Program-made: the position numbers and the translations under genes | NCBI GenBank assembly: GCA_037975125.1 | Contig: CM075851.1 | Span: 126,650,981-126,714,980, forward strand | Reading direction: 5' to 3' | Length of the DNA: 64,000 bases | Origin: Latrodectus hesperus | Taxonomy: Eukaryota > Arthropoda > Arachnida > Araneae > Theridiidae | The notes under the pieces: model-generated | What the model was told of the DNA's origin: nothing | Databases searched by the model: none | The model's input: only the letters and a program-made list of their open reading frames with translations | Shown here: positions 14,512-31,580 of the stretch, in pieces | Position numbering within the stretch: the stretch's first letter is position 1 | Layout: every line of letters begins with the position of its first letter

Positions 14512-15212
14512 CTGCAAGTTCCTCCATTATTACACATCGAGGCAGCACCTGGTTCACAACCGGGACTATATTGGCATTCTGAACCATAAAACTCCGCAAA
14601 GCAATGGCACAGGTATCCCGTAAAGTAAGCAGCAGCATAGCAAAATCCAGTGAAAGAGCAATGATGGTAGAGACAGGCGTCTTTTCTGATGGTCTCATTC
14701 CTGCCTACAATTTCATAAGTGATGTTGAAGCCAAAGACATCCAAGAGATGTTCCCTCACGCGCATGTGGATGTTGCCAGGTTCTCTTACTAAGAAATCTA
14801 GGACAAGGACAGGCTTATTGCTCACGAGATACGTAGGTTCCCTGTCCGAACTGATCATGCCAAATTCTTTTTTACCCATGTAGAGGGTGTCCGAGAAGAA
14901 AGCGTATTCATTGACAGTCAGTCCTTCCCTCATGTAGAATTGAGTGAAGTAAACTGCTATGACCTTGTCTGCAGGGGCTTCAATGACCCATCTGCAATTT
15001 ATGGGTACTGGGTATGGGTTTGGAAAGTTTGGAGTAGAAATGATGCCTTTGGAGTTTCTTAAGACACCACCACATTCCGAATACAATGCTTCTCGTTCCT
15101 TTAGAGCACTTGCAGATATAACTCGAGTTTCCTTTTCGCAAAATACCCGATTAAAACAAGATATGAAGCAGATGTTTATGATGAAAAAGCTGATAAAGTG
15201 CTTATATCTCAT
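14512..15212 (-). CDS. CUB-EGF secreted or membrane protein, 5' coding exon (partial)
   Basis: This exon encodes the N-terminal 234 residues of an extracellular protein. The start chosen is ATG at 15212-15210, with A at -3. Upstream the frame has only a GTG and then a TAA at 15257. Residues 1 to about 25 form a signal peptide with the hydrophobic core FISFFIINICFISCF. Residues about 47-170 are a CUB domain (ECGG at the start, TPNFPNPYP, GFNITYEI at the end). It keeps the first CUB cysteine pair (C47, C73) but lacks the second. C180, C185, C191, C202, C204 and C213 make a full EGF-like domain, and C219, C227 and C233 begin a second. N163 and N172 are N-glycosylation sequons. The exon ends CTTGCAG|GTAATT, splitting an AG|N codon. 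CUB-EGF proteins act in extracellular binding or signalling. I cannot assign an ortholog, and a downstream membrane segment is unknown. Confidence 0.88.
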
Positions 15213-15457
15213 TTTGAAGCAATTAAATGTATTCTTTGACACAATGTGTATGCTTTAAGCAAAAAAATATGCCAACATCACATTGTACGATCTTGAAATT
15301 AAAAAAAGCATCCTTAAATTAATTGCGAAATAATGTTGAGGATCTGTCAAATGTTATAGATTATGAGCATGCTTTTTGAGATTTCAATTTCAATTAATTT
15401 GAAATGATAAATTTCTCTGAAACCTTAATTAAATCTTTACATAAGAAAATGATTCAC

Positions 15458-15570
15458 CCTTTACAATAAGAAGCACAGTTCCAAAGATTGTCATTATAAT
15501 AAGGTAAATTTATGATCAGTGATGGTGATCTTCTCCAAATAACATCCTTATGCTCTTGAGACTTGTCACA
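15458..15570 (-). CDS. Candidate upstream exon of the CUB-EGF gene (coding or 5' UTR)
   Basis: A textbook acceptor (a TTATTTTTCTG pyrimidine tract ending TTTTTGCAG) precedes 15570, and a moderate donor GG|GTGAAT follows 15458. The 113-bp segment is open in one frame, starting CDKSQEHKDV and ending NLWNCASYCK. The domain is unrecognised. It lies about 250 bp upstream of the CUB-EGF ATG on the same strand. Joining it to the weak acceptor CTTAAAG just above the exon would keep the frame, but would bury the signal peptide. A non-coding 5' exon or a chance match are the alternatives. Confidence 0.3.
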
Positions 15571-17795
<2,225 letters not shown>

Positions 17796-17829
17796 AGACT
17801 TAATAAATTTATTTAGTTCCCCATAAAAT

Positions 17830-18140
17830 GCCAAACGATGGCTGAGTGGTTAACGATCCTTACTCCTGGGCTGTTGGTCCCGGGTTCGAATCCCGATTCG
17901 GGCATGGATGTTTCTTTCCTTCTCTGTTTTCTCTGCGGTTCTTTGTCCTTTTTTCTGTGATGTTATTATGAATGTGTCCAACCTTATAAACGGGTTTGTG
18001 GTGGTATGGCGCTGGCAATGCTACTCGCCTCCGTGACTTGGTTCACAGGTGCCCGCTGGGTAACGACAAATGAGTAGCAGTTTCTGGCCTTGTTGTGGCG
18101 TAAGATTCGTCACCCAAGTGTGCCCGCCTTTGGAAAATAT
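17830..18140 (+). mobile_element. tRNA-derived SINE, about 311 bp
   Basis: The head is a decayed tRNA: an A-box-like TGGCTGAGTGGTTAACG and a B box GGTTCGAATCC at the usual spacing. An unrelated body of about 230 bp follows. It is flanked by a 15-bp target duplication with one mismatch, AGTTCCCCATAAAAT (17815-17829) and AGTTACCCATAAAAT (18141-18155). It is non-autonomous, copied by a LINE reverse transcriptase, with RNA polymerase III promoter boxes in the head. The head is similar in kind to the SINE at 42563 (both run into GGGCATGGATGTTT). Confidence 0.85.
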
Positions 18141-18155
18141 AGTTACCCATAAAAT

Positions 18156-18612
18156 TGCTTAGTTTAAATATTTCAACATAAAAACATTAGGATACAACTG
18201 GTTTATGATAATTATTCTTCCACAACTAAAAGAATTTATCAGAAACAAATGAACAGAGAATTTTTTTCTGAAAGGAACAATATACTTCCAAAGCGTAAAC
18301 TTCACAGAAATAATTTCTTAAAGTAAACCAATCGTATATCCAAATTTATGGTAGTCCATAGTCATCGATTAAAGGATATTTTCATACATATTTTATGTTT
18401 CTATTACATAAAATTTAATGCTTTAATTTTATGATGCTTATATTATAATAAGGATTTGTGACTAATTCTTACATATATATAAAAAAATCTCCTTAAGATA
18501 TTGAGGTATATATAGATCCTTAAGATAATGAGCTGGCCACGGTAAAGGCAACACTCTGAAGGAAGTATGAAAATGACATTAAATTTACTACATACATTAG
18601 TGGAGGTGAGAT
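18156..18612. other. AT-rich non-coding stretch
   Basis: No gene is seen. The last 90 bases before 18612 may belong to the decayed Tc1-like element that follows. Confidence 0.5.
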
Positions 18613-19319
18613 ATGCAGATGGTTAGAGTTTCAGCACAGACGCACTTTATTCGTGCCTGTAGTACTACTTCAAAGTATTATTTAAGGCTTGGAGATTTCG
18701 ACGATTTAAAGTTAGGCAATACATTAAAACCACGATGGTCACATTTGAGTCCGGAGACACCGTGGAGAGAGGATGCTGAAGAGCTGCGTTATACAATACC
18801 ATACTGGACAGTGTATAACGCATACCATACAATACTACCATACTACCATACTGGTATTATGCTTTGGTGTGGTATTGAATATTACTCTCTCAAACCTCTA
18901 GTTCCAATAATGCGTACCCATTACCGGTACTTTAAACAGCCAGAGCAACATCTCCGAGGTGTTAGACCTAGTTGTCTTTTCTCATCTTTAGGGCTTGCCT
19001 ACAGCCATATTTTGACTAGAAAATGCAAGATCATACGTGGTATGTATAATCCAAGGGTTCTTCGTCTATCGCTAGACTGAATTGCTTCCCTGGCCGGCTT
19101 ACTCTCCAGATCTTTCACCGTCAGAAGACATGTGGCCTATTATTGCTCAACGATTGACCCAGATAAAATCCTCGGCTGGCCACAAAAGGTCAACTTTGGA
19201 AACGTGTGGAAACTGCTTGTTTTGCTGTACCGCAAGAATACATCCAAAGTCTTTTTGAATCAATGCTGAGCCGTGTGGCAGCGGAAATCTCCAACAAGGG
19301 CGGCTTCTCTGGCTTCTGA
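18613..19319 (+). pseudogene. Tc1/mariner-type transposase pseudogene
   Basis: This is a decayed Tc1-like DDE transposase. Recognisable parts in order are SPETPW...EDAEE, the GIMLWCGIEYYS block (the family's VMVWGAISY), ENARSYV (the family's QDNARPH, with the catalytic Asp replaced and a stop beside it), WPAYSPDLSPSEDMW with the final catalytic Glu kept, and after a frameshift an intact C-terminus QLWKRVETACF ... AEISNKGGFSGF ending in TGA at 19317-19319. In-frame stops near 19016 and 19077, at least one frameshift and an ATACCATACT-type internal duplication (about 18790-18855) make it inactive. The N-terminal DNA-binding part and the terminal repeats are not recognised. Confidence 0.82.
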
Positions 19320-19809
<490 letters not shown>

Positions 19810-20599
19810 GCTTATAATTTTGTTATTCGTTAGCCGTAGTTAAAAAGAGGGAAAATAAAAAAATCTTCTGAATATGATTTTTTTTAAATTTATTTTTTTG
19901 TTGGATTGATAATTTATTTCCTATACTATATTTTCAACCCCAACTTACTTTAAATCTGATGTGAGTCTTAAAGTTAAATTTTATAGCCGAGTAAATTAAT
20001 AAAATATATACTTTTAAAAAAGAATACATAATTTTAAAAATGACATCCCAATTCATTTGTTAATTTTTGACAATTGTTGACTTAACCAGTTTAGAAATAA
20101 GAGAAAGATCCATACTCTTAAAAATTAAGATGAAATTTTAATTAGCTCAGTATGCAGTGTGTAATAATATAGGTAGCCCAATATGATTCAAAAATAAAAT
20201 TAAAAAAAATGTACCACTTAACTTTGTATACCAAATGAGCAAAGATAATGAAACTTTTTACAAAGTGAAATAACTCTGCAACTTTTTATCCTGTAATTTA
20301 ACTAAGTATATCTCACAGTGAAATTAGATGATTTGTAACAATTTTGCTATACAAAATAAATTAATTTTGACTAGAATGTCTTTCTAAAGGAATAAAATTC
20401 ATTTTTTTAATGAAAAGCTTCAGCACAAAGCAAGTAAAAAAAACATATGACTTATTGCCGAAGTTATTAACTAAGTGAACCATTTGCGTAAAATATTCGC
20501 TGAATGAATTAATACCACATTATATGAAGAACCAAACATTTGAAAAATATAGGCAGAATAATAAGAAAACTGCCCATCCACGAAATGTAGCCTATACTA
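19810..20599. other. AT-rich non-coding stretch
   Basis: No gene, RNA or element seen. Confidence 0.55.
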
Positions 20600-21010
20600 A
20601 ATAATATTGCTATCCATTTTTTCCTCCCTACCGTAGGAACAATTCCTGTGATTCTCCGAGGCTTTAGCAATCTGCTTAATATCAGGGACATCTCATCTGA
20701 GTTATAACCTGCGCAAGAGCTCTTGCATGGATGCCCGAGAGAAAATCCGTGAATTCGCATTCATCATTCAGTAACATTCATATACTGGGAGGGGGAGGAG
20801 ACGAATTAAACTCGGCCGTATCGTTAGAAGGGAGAGCGATACGGCATCCATTGCGGATGTGGAGAAAAGAGAGAGCACTGTATGTGATGATGCGGGAGAG
20901 TAAGAAAGGGAAATCACGTGATACTAGATGTTCAGGGGGCAGCGAATAGAGGGAGACATTCTATTTATAGAAACTGGAGCTTTTCCAAGTGGTGGGGAGA
21001 CTGCCTATTG
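20600..21010. promoter_or_regulatory. GC-richer CpG-containing island, promoter candidate
   Basis: This is one of the few GC-richer, CpG-containing stretches. It holds a G-rich tract (GGGAGGGGGAGGAG near 20787), a 9-bp inverted repeat GCCGTATCG/CGATACGGC (about 20816-20846), a CACGTG E-box near 20917 and CTATTTATAG at 20961-20970. The last reads as a TATA box (TATAAATAG) on the minus strand or an MEF2-type site. Minus-strand transcription from here would run towards the CUB-EGF exon 5.4 kb away. No initiator was pinned down, so the assignment is inference. Confidence 0.35.
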
Positions 21011-23950
21011 ATTTAGTTAAGTATATTTTCATATTTTGTGGTACTTTTTTTTCAAGAAAAATATTAGAGAACTGTGTCCTGTTTTAATAATTCCTTTTTT
21101 TTCTATCTCAGACACAAAACCATTGTATTAAAATTAATATTATCAGTATATTTATTTCAAATAACGTGAAATGAGGTACGTGAGTGGAATCAGAGTTAAA
21201 AGAAAATTAATGATGTAGTGAATAGGAACAAATGATCCTAACCAAACTCATCAGAGAAGGTTGCCGCTAAAAGATGTTGTTATAAAGTTATTTTATAATG
21301 TGCGTTACAGTCTTTTATACATACAATTCAGTATTCAGCGTGTAAAAAAATACATAGCATCAAAACAATTTATCATTTTCAATTTTATAGTAAGTGGAAT
21401 TCTGGTGCTTAACATATACTTTAAATAAATATGCGTTGTTTCAATTAAAAAAAAACAAAATTTTTGGTGGAATGCAATATAAATTTTAAATGTGTTCATA
21501 TCGAAAGAATATTGAATTCCTTAAAAATACCACTATATACTTAACATATCAATTGTATTAAGTTTAAAATGTGTCCTAAGCCAACCCTTCCACTATAATT
21601 TTTTTTAAATTTTTTAATCACCTTAAAATGAATCCCTGTAAGTTTGCCATGTTTTTCTAATTTAATTCAAACTTTTTTCATATAACTTATATAATTAAAT
21701 GAATATTATTATTTTTTTACACAATTTTAGGATAGTTATCATTTTTAATTTATTTAAAATAATTATATATATTTTAAGCCGTTATATTAAAATTACACTA
21801 TTCAATTGATTTATTTCATAGACTTACGTTGACAAATTTAAGTCACGTTTTGTGGTATATATATCGGAGAGTTAAAACATATTTCTTAAAAAACAAATTA
21901 TATCTAAATAACACTGAAAAAAGTGTAACTACATGAGTAATTAATTATATATTAATGGGACTACATAAAATATAGTTATTATATAAATGTCAGTGTAATT
22001 CTTAAAAAATTAAACAAAATATTGAATTAATTCTCAAGAGTTAAGGCATATTATTTTTTAGTTCTTCCTGTCGATATATCTACTTAAACCAGATTTTCTG
22101 TAAACATCTTATTTTGATTGCAAAATTTAATTTATAAAAGAATAAAATTTTCATTTATATAAAGATAAATTTTACAAAAACTGTAGGAAAATGAAATCTC
22201 TATCATTCAAAGCGAATAAAGGATGATACAGTTTGTTAAATAATATTGGGGTTACTAGAATATAAATGAAAAAAAATTGCATGTAGGTCAGCTGTTTTAA
22301 AAGCCAAAATGTAGTTGAGTCGTGTAATTTCTAAAATGTTATTTAGAAAATTTAAACTGTCATCTTTAAACATTTTAAAAATGTAATGAAAGAAATATTT
22401 TAGAATTTAAATATCAAAATATTTTGTAAATTCAAGTATCCATATCATTATTTAACTTGAAATTACTGCATTTTACAATCATCAAAAATAATGTCAATTT
22501 AATATTTAAGCACTGTCCTAAAATCAGTTATATAACTCGTGGTAGATTATAAATTAAACATATCTATTTCAGAATTATATTTTTGGAATATGCTACATCA
22601 TATATAAGAGAAATTAGCTACTACTGTTTGGTGAAAGCATTGAAAGATAGCCGTAGGAAAGAACTCAGATTTTGATCAGCTTTTATTACCTAATAAAAAC
22701 AAATTATTTATTGAATGAAATTATTTTCTTGATATGTTGGCATTTTTATTCGAATACCTGCATTAGAATTTGATGCTACAGTCATTTTATAAAAAATAAG
22801 CATCTAATTACTAAATGCAATTTATAATATTTCAGTTTAGGAATTGATCTTTATGTGTCACTGCTTTTACTTTTCATCAAAAGAGAACATAATGTAAACA
22901 TCAGATATCAACACTGATTTTTTCTTGTGATAAAATGTACAGTATTACTTATAATTTTTATATATTAATGTTCCTTGTGATAAGAAACATAGAAATAAAA
23001 TATTAAAAAATAATTCTTCCATTATTCGTAATAACATCTATTGATATTATTATGGTACCTCTTATGAGATAATAAGATCATTTGTGCATGCAGTTGAATT
23101 CAGTAACAATATGAATGAATTTAGTATGTTACTAAGGTGGTTTGGACTAAACGTTTTACAAATAGTGACCAGATGTGTTTCATAGACCCTAGATGTGTTT
23201 TTATAGATGCTTTCCAAACAGAATGAATACATATTATATTCATCTGTTTGATTTTAAAATGAAAAATATTGTCAGAATTACTGTCAGGAAATTGCAAAAG
23301 GAAAGAAATAAAAATAACTATCTCGTTTAAAAAATATGACACAAATCATTAAATAAAAATTTCTACCAATGAAATTCTCTAATAACAGATGTCTCATGAA
23401 GAATTATGCATAATAATCTTTCTTTTGAAATCTGTTAAATCGTCACCATAAATTCAATAACCCAATTGTCCAGAAGTTAAAGTCTTAATTCTTCCCAAAC
23501 ACTTCAAAGAAGTTCTACATAATAGGATTAGCAAAGGAAATATTAAAAGACGCCTTCTAATTTATTGGATTTGGTTATAAGAAGAAGTTAAGTTTTAAGT
23601 GAATGACATCCTTATCAATTTATCTCAAACGACGAATTTCTCAGAAATTCAAAGAGACATGGCCGTATTTATTTTTAGCCTTTCTCTTATAAGTTGCTGT
23701 CTAAAGCGATCGAAAGTTAATCCACCATTTAAGAGTTATGTGACAGCCTGACTTAACGTTCATTCTCCTTACCTGTTACTGTCCAGGATTTTTTTTCCCT
23801 ACATGAAAAGTAATTTGTGAGCTGGCTAAGCAATAAATATTAATTTTCAAGGAATGTTCAGGCATAAAAATAAACATATTTAGTTTTTCTTTAATGTGAT
23901 TTTCAGTCATCTGTAAAAATTTTAAAATTTTGGGTTTTGTGGTTTTGTTA
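21011..23950. other. AT-rich non-coding stretch
   Basis: No supportable gene. A somewhat more complex patch at about 23580-23790 has no open frame of note. Confidence 0.55.
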
Positions 23951-25650
<1,700 letters not shown>

Positions 25651-25653
25651 ATA

Positions 25654-25709
<56 letters not shown>

Positions 25710-25752
25710 TACACACACATACACACACACACACATATACACATACACACAC

Positions 25753-25800
<48 letters not shown>

Positions 25801-25810
25801 ATATATATAT
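25651..25810. repeat. (CA)n-(TA)n compound microsatellite
   Basis: About 90 bp of CA repeats with ACAT interruptions are followed by about 50 bp of alternating AT, a GTGTGT patch and more AT. The CA part can adopt Z-DNA. Confidence 0.97.
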
Positions 25811-27473
25811 TATATGTATTTATGTATACATACATTCATATGTACATTTATTATTATTCATTATGACTACTAGGCAAGTTGTATAGAAATTCAAATTAAT
25901 AAAAACATTAATTTTTAAAAAATATTGTATTGCACTGAAATTTATTTTATTTATTTATATATTTTTTCAGTTTGTGTTATATTTTTTCTGTTTGTTTCAC
26001 ATAAAGTAATAACTTAAATGATGAAAAGAAATAGATGTGTAAATATAAAGAAAGAAAATTAGTACATAAGTGCATAAATTTGCTTAAGACAAATATAAGT
26101 TCTAAAATGGATACGTTAAATGTAATATATATTTTATAGCTTTATATTAATTATATTCATTAATAATCGAAGCAAATTTATTGCTACAGTATGATAATAC
26201 TTATTATATGTAATGTAAGATTTAATACATATTTAGAGAGAGTTATATTGCACACAGATTTCTGCACACTTGAGTTAAGCTGTTAAACAAAAACTGGGGA
26301 ACGGTTTATTTGTTTGTTGCTATATATTTAAATAAATGAGTGCATTCCATAGTTAAATTTTATAGTTTTAATTGCACAATTTTATAGCTTTTAATTGCAC
26401 CTGATAGTCTAAGTTTCTTCTGAGAGATTCATTTCATTAAGGTAGAAACAGGCAAAAAATTGAACTTGTTGAAGATCATATCTTTCACAATTTGTATTTC
26501 AGAATATATCTAAGAGCTAAATCATGAGTAAGCCTTCTTAATGACTTATGTTTACAACATATTTTTTTTTCATATTTGTTCGTCGAAGGATGTATTTTTA
26601 TCAGACAGAAATTTGCTCCAACTCATTATAAAAATCTTGATTATAGACTCACCATACGAATAAATATAATAAATATTTAATATCTCTGAGTTTATATAAC
26701 AGGGTACACAAAATTACTTTAAACTTTCTTAGATATTTCTTTATGAATCTTGGTGGGGATTAATTTGGAGTAAACTTTTGAAAAGTTAAATTTTTTTTTG
26801 AAAAATTTATACTTCTATATTAAATATCTGAAAAAAAGTATGTATAATTGTGTCTAAAATGAATCAGAAAAAGAAATAAAACCTGCAAAAACATTTCATA
26901 CAGTAAGAATGTTGATTGCAATATTTATTGAATGATTTTACAATAAGTATCATTAAAAACAACGAATGTTTTGAATTATTTAATAGTTTAATTTTTTGTT
27001 TATTTTTATTCTATTTAAAGTTGTAAAAGTGTAGGATGCAATAAATCAGGAATTGTAGCACATATAAAGGATATTTTCATGTTTATTTCAATAATCAAAT
27101 AAGCATTGAAATATTATACTGCTTAAAATCATTCATTTTGTAAAATAAAAAGAATAATCAATTTAAATCACTTATATATACACGAGAAAAATACTTCAGT
27201 AAAATTTTAAAAAACAAATAATTCTTTGCAAATGAAATGAGAATATCTTCATAAACTACATTTAAGTTACAGTAAAATATAAAAAAACACTTTAAAACGG
27301 ATTTGGAAGAAAGTTTAAAAAACAAAACTTTTGTAACTATTAAAGAGAAAGATTTTTTTACTTTATTATTACAAACCGATTTTCTCAGAAGAAAATTGCA
27401 ACTGATCGGTCACGTGAGACACACTAAAATGATTCGCATGGAGGAACAAAATCTTTGAGTCTTTTATTTATCT
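25811..27473. other. AT-rich non-coding stretch
   Basis: No gene seen. A tandem duplication of a short AATTTTATAG...TTTTAATTGCAC unit lies at about 26353-26400. Confidence 0.5.
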
Positions 27474-29174
<1,701 letters not shown>

Positions 29175-29272
29175 CTTTAAACTTGTTAAATCTTAAGGAA
29201 CTAACAAAGAGATCTTCATGTTCAAGGGCATCACATGAATTATCACATAAAGCAAACTTGGGGAAATTTTGC
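29175..29272 (-). CDS. Candidate internal exon, unknown protein
   Basis: On the minus strand TTTTTCTGCTTCAG| makes a good acceptor and AAAG|GTAGTT a donor. They enclose 98 bp with one open frame of 32 codons, QNFPKFALCDNSCDA to ...RFNKFK. It begins after two bases and ends after one base of a split codon. Composition is less AT-biased than the flanks. The protein is unrecognised. A second acceptor-like TTTTTTCAG lies just after the donor. It could be an exon of an unseen minus-strand gene, a relic or chance. Confidence 0.25.
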
Positions 29273-29726
29273 CTGAAGCAGAAAAATCCCTTATATTTGC
29301 CTGCGTGATTTGACAACTGTATTTGCCAGCTGAGTGGGTATTCCCTGGATCAATTGAGTGGAAGGAACGTTTGCTGTACTAGAGAAAACTGAAGCTTTAC
29401 TTCAGTCTGTTGTTTCAGAAATTCTAATAAAAGAATTTAATAGGTACCCGGCAACATATATAACCTGTTTACAGCTTAATTAAGAGAGAACCAGATAAAG
29501 AAGTTTTACGACTTTCTCAATCCTTAATTTCGTAATATATCCACATGACTGAGTCTCTAATCAAATAAGTATAAAATTTTAAAGTTTAATAAGTAGATAA
29601 AACTGTTTAATTAAATATAACTGAGATTTGTAAAATTAAAACCCATGATTTCTGCTGAGTAAATGGTAATAAAAAATGTCACATTAATGTTGCAAAGATT
29701 ACGCTTTTGTAATGTGTATCATTAAA

Positions 29727-29729
<3 letters not shown>
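29273..29729. other. Non-coding stretch
   Basis: Nothing is recognised beyond a short hairpin, ACTGAAG/CTTCAGT, near 29389-29407. Confidence 0.4.

Positions 29730-29761
<32 letters not shown>
29730..29761. repeat. Short (AT)n microsatellite
   Basis: About 30 bp of alternating TA after an A run. Confidence 0.9.
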
Positions 29762-29949
29762 CAGTATATATATTATAACAGTTTTGAAAAGCAATTTGGT
29801 TTAATGTATATTATATATATTTGGAATTAAAAAATATTTGATAAACAATAATATCATCTTTATAGAAACATATGAGAATGGAATGAAAAGAAAGCTATAA
29901 CCCATGAAAAGCATTTAGTACAAAGGAAAAAGTTCTTCTCTAATAAGGT

Positions 29950-30057
29950 CTTCTTCTTCTTCATCCAACGGCCGCCGGTGGCCGATGGGCCATTTGGCGC
30001 CGTGCTTCCCAGTAGAGTCCAGCCCGCCCATGCAAGTCGTCGTCGGCAAGGCTGATC
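29950..30057 (-). mobile_element. Short GC-rich retroposon-like insertion (108 bp)
   Basis: The insert is GC-rich in an AT-rich background and is flanked by an exact 13-bp direct repeat TCTCTAATAAGGT (29937-29949 and 30058-30070). On the minus strand it ends in a GAAGAAGAAG tail next to one repeat, as short retroposons do. It reads through as ...MGGLDSTGKHGAKWP..., which is probably not coding. No A/B boxes are visible, so it may be a truncated SINE or another retroposed fragment. Confidence 0.6.
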
Positions 30058-30072
30058 TCTCTAATAAGGTGA

Positions 30073-30135
30073 TTGCAGAAGTGATATAATAATAATTTAT
30101 CACTAATAAGGTGATAAATTATATCACTTCTGCAA
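30073..30135. repeat. Nested hairpin adjoining the GC-rich insert
   Basis: TTGCAGAAGTGATATAAT (30073-30090) pairs perfectly with 30118-30135. Inside it AATTTATCAC pairs with GTGATAAATT around the loop TAATAAG. A third partial copy of CTAATAAGGT lies in the loop region, linking it to the target repeats next door. Confidence 0.65.
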
Positions 30136-31572
30136 ATTTAAATTAGGTAATTGACAAAGTTCTCAAATGTATTAGATTAAAAAAAATAAAATAAAAATTA
30201 GAAAAAGAACCCATCTTTGTAGTTCCAAAGTGTCATTTCTGAATAAATTTAAAATTCCAAATGATTTACGCAAAACCCTGAAGACTTATCCACTTTTATT
30301 ATTTTGCAAGATCCCATGGTCTAACAGACTACGAAATTGAATATAAAACATCAATAAGAATATTTTGAAAAATCAACCATATACATTTCAGATTTGGTAC
30401 CTAATAAATATCATTTTCCGAAAATGGACCTTTTAATGGTGAAAAGTAGTATAACGTTTCCTTCAATCCACTCTGCATCATTGACTTTTGAAAAAATTTG
30501 CTTCAAAACAAACAATCTCTTAGTGCTTGTTGAAAGATACTAAAAACTTCTAGGACTTCCACATATCCCTTATTCAAAGAATTGTGTGAGCAGATGATAT
30601 CAACAACTATCTTTAGTATTTCAACAGTAGCTTCTATTCCAAATGAAATCTATATGGGTGAAATTTATCTTCGAATTAAGAAGCAAAGTCAGAGGATCAA
30701 CGATGATTCAATGACAATAAATTTACAAAAAAATTAATTTAAAATAAAAGCAATAAAGTTACCTAATTAAACAATAAATTATAATAAACGTCTAAATATT
30801 TTTTGATAGTTTGAGAAACAGGATTTATCATTTTATTATCTATTAATGGGCCTATTGTCATTAAAAAACTATTAACGTCATGAATATTAACTTTTATGTA
30901 ATATCTAAACTCTTTGCAGCAATATTTGTAGCAATTTGCATTAAAAATAGAAAAATTAATTTGATAATTAATTTTATGTTTGGTAATTATTAATTCATAA
31001 TTGTAGACTTAATTATACTTTATATTTTCGATCTGTAAAATATTAAGTTTACCTAAATTACTTTTTTAAACTTTTTTACCTTTTATCAGACACGTAGTTA
31101 TCTCATTTATTTTTTTAACTCTATGGAATCGTATATCACCTGACATCTGACGCTCTTATTATAAAAGCATTTAGCCAAGTGAATTTCCTATCATTTAATC
31201 ATCAGCATCTAAGCGGACAGCTGACTGAATTGCTGTTTGCTAAGTGCCGTTTTCACTCACTCTCTGTTTGCCAGGACAGTTTGTTAATGATTTTTAAACG
31301 TGATGGATGGACAAAGTCTGTATTGACTCGGCACACTTTAGAATGAGTTTATACTTTCAAATCGATTTAAAGAGCCTTCTGCTTCAAGGTTATTTCCTCT
31401 GTCACAAAACAGTGCATTAAACTCATCTTTAAAGTTTTGGAAAGATCTTTTAAAAGTTTAATTAAATTGCTTATTAATTCGACAGTAAAATATTCACCTT
31501 TTATCAGAAACGTATTTATAATAATTGTAACTAAATTGCCTATTAAATAGACAGTAAAATATTCATTTATTA
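30136..31572. other. AT-rich non-coding stretch
   Basis: No supportable gene. At about 30420-30720 a plus-strand frame is partly open between stops but is not recognised. Confidence 0.45.
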
Positions 31573-31580
31573 AAGATTTT

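Noticed and set aside
14604..15258. Plus-strand frames opposite the CUB-EGF exon
   Set aside because: They are shadows of the minus-strand coding sequence with no homology of their own.
20509..20949. Two short frames (83 and 72 codons) on opposite strands
   Set aside because: The minus frame reads over the GC-richer island without homology, and the plus frame is compositionally biased (Arg, Glu and Gly rich from purine runs).
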